From: Desulfobacula sp. | Lineage (GTDB): Bacteria > Desulfobacterota > Desulfobacteria > Desulfobacterales > Desulfobacteraceae | Direction of reading: 5' to 3' | Assembly (NCBI RefSeq): GCF_014237455.1 | Contig: NZ_JABZFL010000080.1 | Coordinates: forward strand, 1 to 52,617 | DNA: 52,617 nt | Part shown: positions 8,349-16,686 of the stretch, piece after piece | Layout: each line of letters starts with the position of its first letter | How positions within the stretch are numbered: position 1 is the stretch's first letter | Program-made: the position numbers and the translations under genes | The notes under the pieces: model-generated | What the model saw: only the letters and a program-made list of their open reading frames with translations | The model's database searches: none | What the model was told of the DNA's origin: nothing

Positions 8349-8357
8349 TTCCATAAA

Positions 8358-8392
8358 AAAAGAGGCTTTCCATATTCTGGAAAACCTCTTTT
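8358..8392. terminator. Bidirectional terminator between dsrN and the cytochrome gene
   Basis: The stem aaaagaggctttcca / tggaaaacctctttt (8358-8372 / 8378-8392) has one mismatch and a 5-base loop. On the minus strand it is followed by a T-run, making a good terminator for the cytochrome gene. The shorter TTTT on the plus strand may also end the dsr transcript. Confidence 0.8.
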
Positions 8393-8420
8393 AAACTGAA
8401 ATAATATTTTTATGAAACGA

Positions 8421-8903
8421 TTATTTTTTTGCCTTTAAATGACATTTAGTGCAGGAAGCAGGCGCAGGGCCTTTCTTTCCTTTAGGATCGCCAGCTTTTA
8501 TGTTGACCTCTTTATGGCAATCAATGCAATTTCCATGCATGGCGGTTTCAAGAACCATGATGTCTTTTTTCGCCTTTTTTTCGCCTTTCTTCTTTTTTGG
8601 TTTTGCCATTTTTGTATGACATTCAACACATTTCTGGACGTCATCCCCTATTTTAAGGTCATTTAAGGGTTTGTTGTCCGCATCATGATGGCAGTCACCG
8701 CAGGAAATTTTATACTCTACATTGTGTTTCATGTGGGTGAATACTATGAATTTTGTTTTGGGTGGTTTTTTTGTTCGTTTTTTGTATTGATTGTAGTCCA
8801 TTGTAATTGTGTCAGGAACATCTGTCCCGGCATAAAGACCTGTCGCGACAAAAATCACAGCAAGACCTGCCGTCAAAAGCAGAGTCAGTAATTTTTTGTT
8901 CAT
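8421..8903 (-). CDS. Tetraheme c3-type (class III) periplasmic cytochrome c
   Basis: Translation from ATG 8903 gives 160 residues. This start is chosen over an in-frame codon 63 bases upstream because AAAGGAGT lies just before it and a signal peptide begins at once (MNKKLLTLLL..., cleavage near residue 25). Four CxxCH sites lie at residues 68-72, 92-96, 126-130 and 151-155. Extra histidines at 57, 60, 73 and 123 are enough for bis-His ligation of four hemes, as in cytochromes c3, which carry electrons between periplasmic hydrogenases or formate dehydrogenases and membrane complexes. A lysine-rich insert (about 101-113) separates hemes 2 and 3. Export of the unfolded protein by Sec is expected. 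Confidence 0.92.
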   Translation of the reverse strand: MNKKLLTLLLTAGLAVIFVATGLYAGTDVPDTITMDYNQYKKRTKKPPKTKFIVFTHMKHNVEYKISCGDCHHDADNKPLNDLKIGDDVQKCVECHTKMAKPKKKKGEKKAKKDIMVLETAMHGNCIDCHKEVNIKAGDPKGKKGPAPASCTKCHLKAKK

Positions 8904-9054
8904 AATTTGTTTTACTCCTTTAATAATTAACAATTTATTTTGCCTTTTTACCAGCGGTATTTCCATACCCCCGATTGTTTCCTTAATATTTTACTTAAGT
9001 TTTTACACCCAAGACAATTGAAAAGTCAATACTAAAAACTTGTTCGGTTTATGA

Positions 9055-9858
9055 CTAATCCTCTTGATTTTCTGTGTCTGCCTGTGATTTGATATCTGGG
9101 TCCTCTTCCGGGTCATCATCAATTTCTTCATCCTTTTTTTTCCCGAATATTTTAGCGCCGATAATGCTGATTTCATAAAGAAGCATCAAGGGCAGGGCCA
9201 TCATAATCTGGGTGACGACATCCGGTGGTGTGATAAGCGCTGCGCCAACAAAAAACAATAATAGAGCATATTTTCTGTTCTTTTTTAAAAATGGTACGGT
9301 GACAAGTCCCATTCTGGCCATAAACGTTAACACCAGCGGCAGTTCAAAAACAAAGCCGAATGCCAGGAGCATCTTTGAAGCAAAAGAGAGATATTCCTTC
9401 ATGGATGGCATGGCATGGATGGTTTGATTGGCAAATCCTAAAAAGAATTTAAATCCGTATGGGAAAACAATGAAATATCCAAAGGAAGAGCCAAGAGCAA
9501 AGAAGAAAACAGAGAGGAATACAATGGGTAAAAAGTATTTTTTTTCAGCCCTGTAAAGGCCGGGAGATACAAACATCCAGAATTCATAAAAAAGGACCGG
9601 GGTGGCCAGAATAATTCCAGTGAGCAGGGCGACTTTAAGGTAAGTAAAAAACGCTTCGGGAAGTCCTGTGAAAATCATCTGAGCGTTTCCATTTTCACCC
9701 ATGGCAGTGACAAGGGGGGCTGTCAGAATTTCAAATAATTTCTCTTTAAAAAAATAAGCGGCCACAAAGCCAATGCCAACGGCAATAAAGGAACGGACCA
9801 GCCTGTCTCGCAGTTCTCCTAAATGCTCTGTAAAAGGGCTTTTTTCTTCTTTGTTCAT
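9055..9858 (-). CDS. tatC: Twin-arginine translocase subunit TatC
   Basis: This 267-residue inner-membrane protein has six hydrophobic segments and the TatC hallmarks: N-terminal TEHLGELRDRL and, after the third helix region, YGFKFFLGF. TatC binds the twin-arginine signal of folded, cofactor-loaded proteins bound for the periplasm. The C-terminus has an acidic tail (DDDPEEDPDIKSQ) beyond the sixth helix. The start lies 3 bases after the tatB stop, so the two are co-transcribed. The tail is longer than in short TatC proteins but not abnormal. Confidence 0.97.
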   Translation of the reverse strand: MNKEEKSPFTEHLGELRDRLVRSFIAVGIGFVAAYFFKEKLFEILTAPLVTAMGENGNAQMIFTGLPEAFFTYLKVALLTGIILATPVLFYEFWMFVSPGLYRAEKKYFLPIVFLSVFFFALGSSFGYFIVFPYGFKFFLGFANQTIHAMPSMKEYLSFASKMLLAFGFVFELPLVLTFMARMGLVTVPFLKKNRKYALLLFFVGAALITPPDVVTQIMMALPLMLLYEISIIGAKIFGKKKDEEIDDDPEEDPDIKSQADTENQED

Positions 9859-9861
9859 ATG

Positions 9862-10227
9862 TTAATCGGTTTTATCCGGTTCTTTGTCTACAGGAGTATC
9901 GTCTGTATTATTATCCGGAACTTCTTTGCTATGGCCATCCTGTGAGTCCTGCGAGCTGGAATCTTCCCTGGAAGTGGCAGTTGTTTCATCTTTAATATTA
10001 GCGTCTTTTATAATTTCCTTAAGATCTGTTTCAGGGTCTGCAATATCCTTAATATCTTTAACAGTGGTTTCCACATCAATGCTGCGTTTAAAATCCTGGG
10101 CCGATCGTTTGAACTCTCCCAGGGCGCGACCTAATGTTTTGGCCAGTTCCGGCAGCTTTTTAGGCCCTATGACAATGAGTGCTATGGCCAGAATCATTAA
10201 AATTTCAGGCATTCCAAGACCAAACAT
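9862..10227 (-). CDS. tatB: TatA/TatB family translocase subunit (TatB-like)
   Basis: The 121-residue product has one N-terminal membrane helix (MPEILMILAIALIVIG), a hinge, and the amphipathic helix PKKLPELAKTLGRALGEFKR. The VIGPKKLPELAK sequence and the long charged C-terminal tail (about residues 50-121, rich in Asp, Glu, Ser and Thr) favour TatB over TatA, but one protein may do both jobs. AAAGGAG precedes ATG 10227. It is the first gene of a tatB-tatC unit; no separate tatA lies in the window. Confidence 0.9.
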   Translation of the reverse strand: MFGLGMPEILMILAIALIVIGPKKLPELAKTLGRALGEFKRSAQDFKRSIDVETTVKDIKDIADPETDLKEIIKDANIKDETTATSREDSSSQDSQDGHSKEVPDNNTDDTPVDKEPDKTD

Positions 10228-10335
10228 TTTTTATTTTAACTCCTTTAATGGAAATTACTGATTAACAGGACTGTAGTTTTACACTGAATGCTTACTTAGT
10301 GTCAAGAAAGGATAAATAGTCAGTCATCATAATAC

Positions 10336-10620
10336 TTGATCAAACGGGTTTTATTCGGTATGACGAACCTGGAAAAATCGGAGAACCTTAAGATCATACT
10401 CTCAACCATTGAACAAATTCTATATGCTTTTACTTTTGGTGTGCAGGGGTGTGAATACAAGGACCTGGTTCATATGGTGATTCATTGTGATTTTCATCCC
10501 GGGAATTTAAAATTTCAAAATAATGCCATAACCGGGTTGTTTGATTTTGACTGGTCAAAGGTTGATGCCCGCTGTTTTGATGTTGCCCTTGCCATAACTT
10601 ATTTTTGCCTGTACCTGTCG
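10336..10620 (+). pseudogene. Remnant of an aminoglycoside/homoserine-kinase-like phosphotransferase
   Basis: The reading frame from TTG 10336 encodes an APH/choline-kinase-type catalytic segment: VIHCDFHPGNLKF, matching the H-x-D-x-HPxN loop, then GLFDFDWSKVDARCFDVALAI, matching the Mg-binding Asp region. The N-terminal lobe of about 190 residues is absent, with a stop codon just before 10336. The C-terminal part is lost where the frame enters the opposite-strand helicase gene at 10599. The open frame from there to 10854 is antisense to the helicase and is not meaningful. This is a truncated gene left by a deletion or rearrangement. Confidence 0.75.
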
Positions 10621-12023
10621 GGCTTTCGTTTTCCCCTGAACGGTTTCCTTTTTTTATACTTTGGTTTTGAACAATATTTTTTCTTTGGCTTGGGAAGGGG
10701 TTTGTCCAATTCCTCAGACGGATATTCACATTCAATTTTATTTCCCAGCATCTCTTCGATTTTAGGGATAAAAAAAGAACTCATTTCATCAGCGAAACTG
10801 ATGGATATCCCTGTTGCGCCGGCCCTTCCGGTTCTACCGATTCTATGGATATAGTGTTCAGGCTCATGGGGAAGATCATAGTTGATAACATGGCTGATAT
10901 CTTCAACATGTAATCCGCGGGCAGCGACATCTGTTGCAACTAAAAGGTTGATTCTGCCAAGTTTAAAATTATTTAAGACTTTAAACCGTTTGTCCTGTGA
11001 GATATCCCCCGAGAGCACACTGCATTTCTGACCGTATCTTTCAAATTTTGTTGACAGGATTCTTGCGGTATCTTTACGGTTCACAAATAAAAGGACGCGT
11101 TTTAACTGTTCATTATTGATCAGGTTATAGACATGTTTAAATTTGTCTTTTTCAGTTGAAATATAGATGATCTGATGAATACTGTCGGCGGCAGCCTGCT
11201 CAGGATCTATTTCTATTTGAACCGCGCTATGGGTTGTCCAGCTTTCTGCCAGCCTTAAAACATCCGATGTTAAAGTGGCAGAAAAGAACAGGGTTTGTCG
11301 CTTGTTTTTATGGGGTGTTTTTAAAATGATTCTGCGGACATCCGGAATAAATCCCATATCCAGCATGCGATCCGCTTCGTCTATGACAACAATTTCAACC
11401 TTGGAGAGGTTGATCAATTTCTTATTCATGAAATCTATGAGCCGGCCGGGTGTTGCAACAATGATATCAACGGGTCTTTCTCTCAGCATGATCTGTTGCT
11501 GTTTATAGCCGGTTCCGCCAAAGATGGATAGAATTCTTAAATTGGTATACTTGGCAAGTTCCTTGAAATCCTTTTCAATCTGATAAACAAGCTCCCTTGT
11601 GGGTGCGAGGATTAACGCTCTTGGGGCTCCCTTCCTGTTTTTAAAAGCTTTTTTTATAAATGCTGTTAAAATAGTGATAATAAAGCTGGCACTTTTACCT
11701 GTGCCTGTCTGGGCCTTGGCAGTGGCATCCTTTCCTTCCAGCGTATGGGACAAAAGTTTTGCCTGTATAGGGGTGCAATAGTTGAATTTTAAATCTGAAA
11801 TAGCATGCATGACACTCAATGGCAGATCAAAGTCGTGAAATCTTGTTTCCCCTTCTTTGGGTTCCACAGCAAAATCATTGATGGACCATTTTTTCTTCTC
11901 AGGCTTTGGGCGGCGGCTTTTTTGTGTTTTTGCTTTGGGCCTGGAAGGGGGTGGGACAAAAGATGATTCTGTCTGGTGCTTTTTGTTAAAAAGCGTTTTT
12001 AAAAATAGAAAAAATTGTTTCAA
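10599..12023 (-). CDS. DEAD-box RNA helicase (RhlB/RhlE-like)
   Basis: This is a 474-residue ATP-dependent RNA helicase. Motifs in order: Q motif (TPIQAKLLSHTL), Walker A AQTGTGKS, PTRELVYQI, GGT, TPGRL, DEAD within VIDEADRMLDMGF, SAT, and then in the second RecA domain VLLFVNRKDTARIL, VATDVAARGLHV and HRIGRTGRAG. Both ends carry basic tails: an N-terminal PPSRPKAKTQKSRRPK segment and a C-terminal KPKKKYCSKPKYKKRK segment, typical for RNA-binding extensions of cold-shock or RNA-degradosome helicases. The 3' end overlaps the kinase remnant by about 20 bases. Confidence 0.95.
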   Translation of the reverse strand: MKQFFLFLKTLFNKKHQTESSFVPPPSRPKAKTQKSRRPKPEKKKWSINDFAVEPKEGETRFHDFDLPLSVMHAISDLKFNYCTPIQAKLLSHTLEGKDATAKAQTGTGKSASFIITILTAFIKKAFKNRKGAPRALILAPTRELVYQIEKDFKELAKYTNLRILSIFGGTGYKQQQIMLRERPVDIIVATPGRLIDFMNKKLINLSKVEIVVIDEADRMLDMGFIPDVRRIILKTPHKNKRQTLFFSATLTSDVLRLAESWTTHSAVQIEIDPEQAAADSIHQIIYISTEKDKFKHVYNLINNEQLKRVLLFVNRKDTARILSTKFERYGQKCSVLSGDISQDKRFKVLNNFKLGRINLLVATDVAARGLHVEDISHVINYDLPHEPEHYIHRIGRTGRAGATGISISFADEMSSFFIPKIEEMLGNKIECEYPSEELDKPLPKPKKKYCSKPKYKKRKPFRGKRKPDRYRQK

Positions 12024-12055
12024 TCGTATCTTTCTTTTATGGGTTAGAATGTTAA

Positions 12056-12094
12056 CTGCCTGTCTGTTACCAGTGGTTTTTAACAGACAGGCAG
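12056..12094. terminator. Perfect 14-bp hairpin between the MoaD-like and helicase genes
   Basis: ctgcctgtctgtta (12056-12069) pairs perfectly with taacagacaggcag (12081-12094) around an 11-base loop. It lies 35 bases beyond the moaD-like stop and 33 bases before the helicase start, so it could end the AOR transcript or sit in the helicase leader. No strong U-tract follows on either strand. Confidence 0.6.
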
Positions 12095-12128
12095 GTATTT
12101 GTGAAGTTAAAATTGTTAAAAAATGATT

Positions 12129-12326
12129 TTATCCTCCGGCAACCAGAGGCAATATTTGAATTTTTGAGTTGTCCGGGATCTTTGTTTCAGCAAATTTGGG
12201 GCTTGAAACAAGCTTGCCGTTTAAACGGACAACCGAACAGAATTCAACATTGTCAAGAGTTTCTAAAAGAGATGCCATGGTCATATTTTCAGACCATGGC
12301 AGTGGTTTTTCATCAACTTCTATCAA
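12129..12326 (-). CDS. MoaD/ThiS-like sulfur-carrier protein paired with AOR
   Basis: This 65-residue ubiquitin-fold protein ends in the diagnostic LVAGG, whose terminal Gly-Gly is adenylated and thiocarboxylated by MoeB-type enzymes. It contains VRLNGKLV and the NSKIQILPLVAGG strand typical of MoaD/ThiS. Translation is taken from TTG 12326, 4 bases after the AOR stop. Pairing with an AOR gene suggests supply of dithiolene sulfur for the pterin cofactor of that enzyme. A dedicated MoaD beside AOR genes is common in anaerobes. Confidence 0.88.
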   Translation of the reverse strand: MIEVDEKPLPWSENMTMASLLETLDNVEFCSVVRLNGKLVSSPKFAETKIPDNSKIQILPLVAGG

Positions 12327-12330
12327 AAGA

Positions 12331-14469
12331 TTATACTACACCATTTTTCTTTAAAACTTCCATGACTTCAGGGAAATCAATACCCAGGCGTTTGACGGTT
12401 GCAACGGTGGGGATTCCGTTTTGGGTCCATCCGCGGCGCTCATAGACAGCATCTTTGAGAAGTTCATATTGCTCTTCTCTTTTTTGTTTTAAAGCAGCTA
12501 CTTTTTCTTTGGAAGTCATGCTGCTGATATCCAATCCGTATTTTTCTTTGAGCTGCTCATCATATCGTTTTTGCCGTGATTCATATTCCTCCACGGTCAC
12601 GGGACCAACAGCCCTGTAAGGCACAGTATCATGCTCTCTTGTACCAAAACCCATTTTCAGATTGAAAATTCTCTGGAAATTATAAACCGCCTCACTCATG
12701 GTAATGATATCATCAGGTCCTGTTTTCCTGCCGGTAACAGCAGAGAAGAAATCTGCATACCAGCCGATATGTTTCATTACCTTGGCAGGCTCGGGTGTGT
12801 CTTTATTGTCTTCAGGCACAATATCGTTCCAGGGAAGTTTGCAAAGGCCGCAAAGACCGAACCAGGTTCTGAACATGGGGAACCAGTGAAGGGCTTCTGC
12901 CTTGTCTTCAAAAGTCGGCATGAAATTGTGAACCATATCAAGGAAGATGAGCCAGGCTTCATCATGCTGGGGGCCTTTCAGGGCAAGGCCATACCCCCCC
13001 TGCTGGGCAAGAGATTCTTTGGTGATGTATTCGGAAAATTCAAGACCCTTGGATTCCATACCAATGTCCTGCATAAATGCCATGTCAGCACCGAAGTCTT
13101 TTGCAAACATTTTTTTCATGTTTCTGATCCCTTTGCCGACAATGGCACCAAACCCTTCGCCTTTTGCCATTTGGTGGATGATCTCCAGAGCGTTAAACCG
13201 GTTGCCAAAGTTTAAATCCATCCCACCGGTATGATCAGTGGTGATCAGATGGTTCTCAAAACATTCCATGACAAATGCAATGGAGGTCCCAACAGAGATA
13301 GTGTCCAGGCCATAGGCATCGCAATAAAAATTAATTTCAAGGATGGTATGGGCATCAAAAATACCCAGGCTGGAACCACAGCCGGCTATAGTTTCATATT
13401 CAGGTCCGTCAACAAACACTTTTCCCCCCCTATAGGGGCCTGTAAACGGTGAAAAGTCTTTCACCCCGTGGGCGCAGGCAACAGTACAGCCTCTCCAGCA
13501 CCCATCAAATCCTTTGTCAAAGATATGTTCATAGACTTCTTCCCCGATGACTTTACTTTCAGGATGGGAACCAAACTTGAAGTTATGAACCGGCAGACAG
13601 TCATGATCATTCATAATGGGCACAAGGTGGGTGGTTCCCACAAGGGCCATCCTGTTCTGTTTGGGATCAAGTTCATTGATTTCTTTTGCATGGGTTTTGG
13701 TGACAAGTTTAAGTGCGTCAAAATCCGCAGGGTTATTGGATTTCATTGAAATGGCACCGAATCTCGCCACAATGGCTTTAACTTTTTTATCGGCAAAGAC
13801 GGTTCCGATACCGCCGCGCCCGGCCTGTTTGTACCTGACTCTTTTACGCCCGGCATCCCACCAGGAAAAATTCAGGCATCCGAAAAATGTGTGTTCTGCA
13901 CCCGGCCCTGCTGTTACAACAGAAACATTGACAGGCTTGTCCTTGTCAAAATGCCGGGTTAAGGTATCTGAAAGCTCATAGGAATCGGTTGGAAGGTTTT
14001 CTGCTTCAAATATTTTGATTTTGCTTTCAATCCCATCAATGAAAATAACGGTATCTTCTTTAGCTTTCCCGTCAACCTGTATCACATCAAACCCGGAAAA
14101 TTTTTTATAAGGTCCAAAATATCCCCCTACATTTGAATCAATAGGGGCACCGGTTAAAGGCGAAATGGATGTCACAATACTTTTTCCGCCACCGGGATAT
14201 CCCGGGGTTCCGCCAAGGGGGCCCGAAGAAATACAAATAGTATTTTCAGGGTCATTCCACTTGGTATCACCTGAAACTGCATTCCACATCAGCCAGAGAT
14301 CATACCCTTTTCCGCCAATAAACTTGTTTTTTATTTTTTTTTCAATATTATTGATAATAATATCGGATGAATCAAGATTGACGCGAAGGGATTGATTCGT
14401 ATACCCTTTTTTTATTTCTGCTTTTTCATAAGATATGGTTTTTATCTCTTTAAGACTGATTTGACCCAT
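12331..14469 (-). CDS. Aldehyde:ferredoxin oxidoreductase family tungsten/molybdenum enzyme
   Basis: This 712-residue cytoplasmic protein of the AOR family binds a bis-pterin metal site and a [4Fe-4S] cluster. The N-terminal domain contains GGKGYDLWLMW, SGPLGGTPGYPGGGKSIV and QAGRGGIGTVFADKKVKAIV. The Fe-S region has DGCWRGCTVACAHG, and the last ligand region is GLCGLCKLPWNDI. It is about 100 residues longer than classical archaeal AOR, mainly through a charged C-terminal extension (EEYESRQKRYDEQLKEK). The substrate cannot be read from sequence; an aldehyde or carboxylate is usual, and BamB-like enzymes of aromatic degradation are another branch of the family. It forms an operon with the MoaD-like gene downstream. 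Confidence 0.9.
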   Translation of the reverse strand: MGQISLKEIKTISYEKAEIKKGYTNQSLRVNLDSSDIIINNIEKKIKNKFIGGKGYDLWLMWNAVSGDTKWNDPENTICISSGPLGGTPGYPGGGKSIVTSISPLTGAPIDSNVGGYFGPYKKFSGFDVIQVDGKAKEDTVIFIDGIESKIKIFEAENLPTDSYELSDTLTRHFDKDKPVNVSVVTAGPGAEHTFFGCLNFSWWDAGRKRVRYKQAGRGGIGTVFADKKVKAIVARFGAISMKSNNPADFDALKLVTKTHAKEINELDPKQNRMALVGTTHLVPIMNDHDCLPVHNFKFGSHPESKVIGEEVYEHIFDKGFDGCWRGCTVACAHGVKDFSPFTGPYRGGKVFVDGPEYETIAGCGSSLGIFDAHTILEINFYCDAYGLDTISVGTSIAFVMECFENHLITTDHTGGMDLNFGNRFNALEIIHQMAKGEGFGAIVGKGIRNMKKMFAKDFGADMAFMQDIGMESKGLEFSEYITKESLAQQGGYGLALKGPQHDEAWLIFLDMVHNFMPTFEDKAEALHWFPMFRTWFGLCGLCKLPWNDIVPEDNKDTPEPAKVMKHIGWYADFFSAVTGRKTGPDDIITMSEAVYNFQRIFNLKMGFGTREHDTVPYRAVGPVTVEEYESRQKRYDEQLKEKYGLDISSMTSKEKVAALKQKREEQYELLKDAVYERRGWTQNGIPTVATVKRLGIDFPEVMEVLKKNGVV

Positions 14470-14519
14470 TTTATGACTCCTTAAGTATAGATACGTCCAT
14501 GTAATTAATATTGATTTGA

Positions 14520-14564
14520 AATGGTTAAACCATTATTATTATATTTGCTGTTGGTTGTCAACCA
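14520..14564. promoter_or_regulatory. Two TGGTT...AACCA palindromes upstream of AOR
   Basis: AATGGTT-a-AACCATT (14520-14534) and TGGTTG-t-CAACCA (14552-14564) share TGGTT/AACCA half-sites, with centres 31 bases (about three helix turns) apart. They lie 50-95 bases upstream of the AOR start, in the divergent AOR-yggT region, a likely place for a transcription-factor site. Confidence 0.45.
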
Positions 14565-14590
14565 GCGAAAGCAAATATTTAATCCGGCTA

Positions 14591-14623
14591 AATACGTAAA
14601 AAAACTTGACTTTTTACGGTATT
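14591..14623. promoter_or_regulatory. Inverted repeat over a -35-like box before yggT
   Basis: aatacgtaaaaa (14591-14602) and tttttacggtatt (14611-14623) form an inverted repeat with one extra base and embed TTGACT (14607-14612), which could be the -35 box of the yggT operon. Bound protein would block or aid that promoter. Confidence 0.4.
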
Positions 14624-14680
14624 CGTAGTTAACCAGAAAACTAAAAGGGATGCAATTATTTTCGGGAAAAGGGTGTATAA

Positions 14681-14980
14681 ATGCTCATATTAGCCAATTT
14701 TTTTGAAGCCATAGCCGTTGTTCTGGATTATGGCCTTACATTTTATATGTGGATCGTTGTTGCAGGCGCGGTTTTGTCATGGGTGAGCCCTGATCCCTAC
14801 AATCCCATTGTACGGTTTATTAATAATGTAACCGAGCCTGTTTTTTATCAAATCAGAAAGAGGCTTCCCGTGAATTTCGGGGGGCTTGATATATCTCCTG
14901 TTATCGTTATTTTAGCAATTATTTTTCTTCAGACATTTGTTGTGAACAGCCTTCACGGGCTGGCACGCACAATAGCATAA
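14681..14980 (+). CDS. yggT: YggT-family membrane protein
   Basis: This 99-residue inner-membrane protein has two hydrophobic hairpins and the family signature AGAVLSWVSPDPYNPIVRFINNVTEP split around residue 40. YggT proteins often sit beside divIVA/sepF-type cell-division genes in Gram-positives and beside proC in Gram-negatives; the exact role is unclear. Here it is followed 19 bases later by divIVA, the same pairing, supporting a link to envelope growth. AAAGGG precedes the ATG. Confidence 0.93.
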   Translation: MLILANFFEAIAVVLDYGLTFYMWIVVAGAVLSWVSPDPYNPIVRFINNVTEPVFYQIRKRLPVNFGGLDISPVIVILAIIFLQTFVVNSLHGLARTIA

Positions 14981-14999
14981 TAAAAAGTGAGGTATTCTT

Positions 15000-15500
15000 A
15001 TGGGTATAACACCACTGGTTGTTAAGCAAAAAGAGTTCACGACAAGATTCAGAGGGTTTGATGTTCAGGAAGTGGATTATTTTCTTGAAGATGTGGTAAA
15101 AGAACTTGAAAACCTGAATCATTCCATTCAAAGTCTTCACGAAGAAAATCATCGGATGAACCTGGAGAATCAGGGCTATAGAAAGAGAGAAAATTCTATG
15201 AAAAATGCCATGATTCAGTCCCATAAAGTCCTGGATCAAATGAAAGAAAATGCTAAGAAATCTTCACAGGTGATCATTGCCAATGCTGAAGTTGAAGCGG
15301 AAAAAATGCTGAACAGGGCGCATAATCGGCTTTCACAACTTCACAGTGATATTATTGAGCTGAAACGTCAAAGAATTCAGCTTGAAATGCAAATAAGTGC
15401 CGTACTCGAATCCCACGCAAAACTGCTTGAGATGACAAAGGAAGAAAATAAGACTGCCGATGAGACCGATTCTACCTTAAAATTTATCAAACAAGCATAA
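15000..15500 (+). CDS. divIVA: DivIVA-domain protein
   Basis: This 166-residue coiled-coil protein starts with the DivIVA membrane-binding motif: ITPLVVKQKEFTTRFRGFD followed by VQEVDYFLEDV. Long coiled coil continues to about residue 145. DivIVA proteins recognise negatively curved membrane at poles and septa and recruit partners. It sits between yggT and pilT, so polar placement of the type IV pilus motor is a reasonable inference. The length is typical of short Gram-negative (delta-group) versions. Confidence 0.93.
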   Translation: MGITPLVVKQKEFTTRFRGFDVQEVDYFLEDVVKELENLNHSIQSLHEENHRMNLENQGYRKRENSMKNAMIQSHKVLDQMKENAKKSSQVIIANAEVEAEKMLNRAHNRLSQLHSDIIELKRQRIQLEMQISAVLESHAKLLEMTKEENKTADETDSTLKFIKQA

Positions 15501-15568
15501 TTTATTAATACTTCGCTCCCGCACGTGTGCAGGGGACGAGAGAACCATTAGCAAAAAAGGTATGGGAA

Positions 15569-16651
15569 ATGGCTGAAATTGATGCTTTTTTTAAATTGAT
15601 GCATGAGCAGGGTGCTTCCGATCTCCACCTGGCCTCAGGCCAGCAACCTGCATTAAGGCTTCATGGCGATATTGAACGGATAAAATATGATATTCTGACC
15701 AGCGATAAATTACGGAAACTTTTATATGAAATAACCTCCCAGGAGAAGATCAAGGCTTTTGAAGAGACCGGGGATGTGGATTTTGGTTATGAAATTCCGG
15801 GACTTGCCAGGTACAGGGCAAATTATTTTATGCAGAAAAATGGTATTTCAGCAGTTTTCCGTGAGATCCCTTCCGAAATAATGACAGCAGAACAGCTGGG
15901 GCTTCCGCCTGTTATTTCAAAACTGGCTGATCTTCCAAGGGGGCTTGTCCTGGTCACAGGTCCGACAGGCTCCGGTAAATCAACTACTCTGGCAGCCATT
16001 ATTGATCAGGCAAACCGAAATAGAAAAGATCACATTATTACCGTAGAAGATCCCATTGAGTTTGTGCACAGAAGTCAGAGTGCTATTGTGAGCCACAGGG
16101 AAGTGGGATCACATACACAAACTTTTTCATCGGCACTAAGGGGGGCTTTACGTGAAGACCCTGACATTATTCTTGTGGGGGAGTTAAGGGATCTTGAAAC
16201 CATTTCTCTTGCCATAGAAGCTGCCGCTACCGGCCATCTGGTGTTTGGCACCCTGCATACCTCCAGTGCAGCCAAAACCGTTGACAGAATTATTGAAGTC
16301 TTCCCCTCCACTGAACAGGCCCAGATACGGTCTACATTGTCTGATGGCCTGAGAGCTATTGTAGCTCAGGTATTGTTTAAAAGGGTGGATCAAAAAGGCA
16401 GATGTGTGGCTTTGGAAATTCTTGTGGGAACGCCTGCTGTGCGAAATCTTATCCGGGAAGCCAAAACGCACCAGATCCCATCCATGATTCAGACAGGAAA
16501 ACAATACGGGATGCAATTGCTGGATGATGCCATTATGCAACTGTATAAAAAAGGATGGATCAGCCCGGATGAGGCATATGGAAAGGCGAATAATAAATCC
16601 TTATTCAGGCCGTTCCTGAAAAAACCGCCGGCTGATTTTACAGAAGCTTAA
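15569..16651 (+). CDS. pilT: Type IV pilus retraction ATPase PilT
   Basis: This secretion-ATPase-family motor drives depolymerisation of type IV pili. The start is put at ATG 15569 (MAEIDAFFKLMHEQGASDLH), giving 360 residues. An in-frame GTG at 15527 would add 14 residues of no recognisable homology. Walker A is GPTGSGKST at about residues 131-139, followed by an Asp box (VEDPIEFVHRSQ), Walker B (DPDIILVGELRD) and His box (LVFGTLHTSSA). The PilT-specific VRNLIREAKTHQI, equivalent to the AIRNLIRE retraction motif, is near the C-terminus. Confidence 0.96.
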   Translation: MAEIDAFFKLMHEQGASDLHLASGQQPALRLHGDIERIKYDILTSDKLRKLLYEITSQEKIKAFEETGDVDFGYEIPGLARYRANYFMQKNGISAVFREIPSEIMTAEQLGLPPVISKLADLPRGLVLVTGPTGSGKSTTLAAIIDQANRNRKDHIITVEDPIEFVHRSQSAIVSHREVGSHTQTFSSALRGALREDPDIILVGELRDLETISLAIEAAATGHLVFGTLHTSSAAKTVDRIIEVFPSTEQAQIRSTLSDGLRAIVAQVLFKRVDQKGRCVALEILVGTPAVRNLIREAKTHQIPSMIQTGKQYGMQLLDDAIMQLYKKGWISPDEAYGKANNKSLFRPFLKKPPADFTEA

Positions 16652-16686
16652 CGGTTTATTTAAATTAAAAATAAGAGGAAGAAGGC

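Noticed and set aside
10621-10854. Extension of the kinase remnant frame to 10854
   Set aside because: This part is antisense to the helicase C-terminus and has no kinase homology.
12631-13215. 194-aa open frame opposite the AOR gene
   Set aside because: Antisense shadow; AOR motifs are clear on the minus strand.
14470-14680. Moco/tungsten-cofactor riboswitch upstream of AOR
   Set aside because: The palindromes are short operator-like repeats; no multi-stem riboswitch architecture could be recognised.
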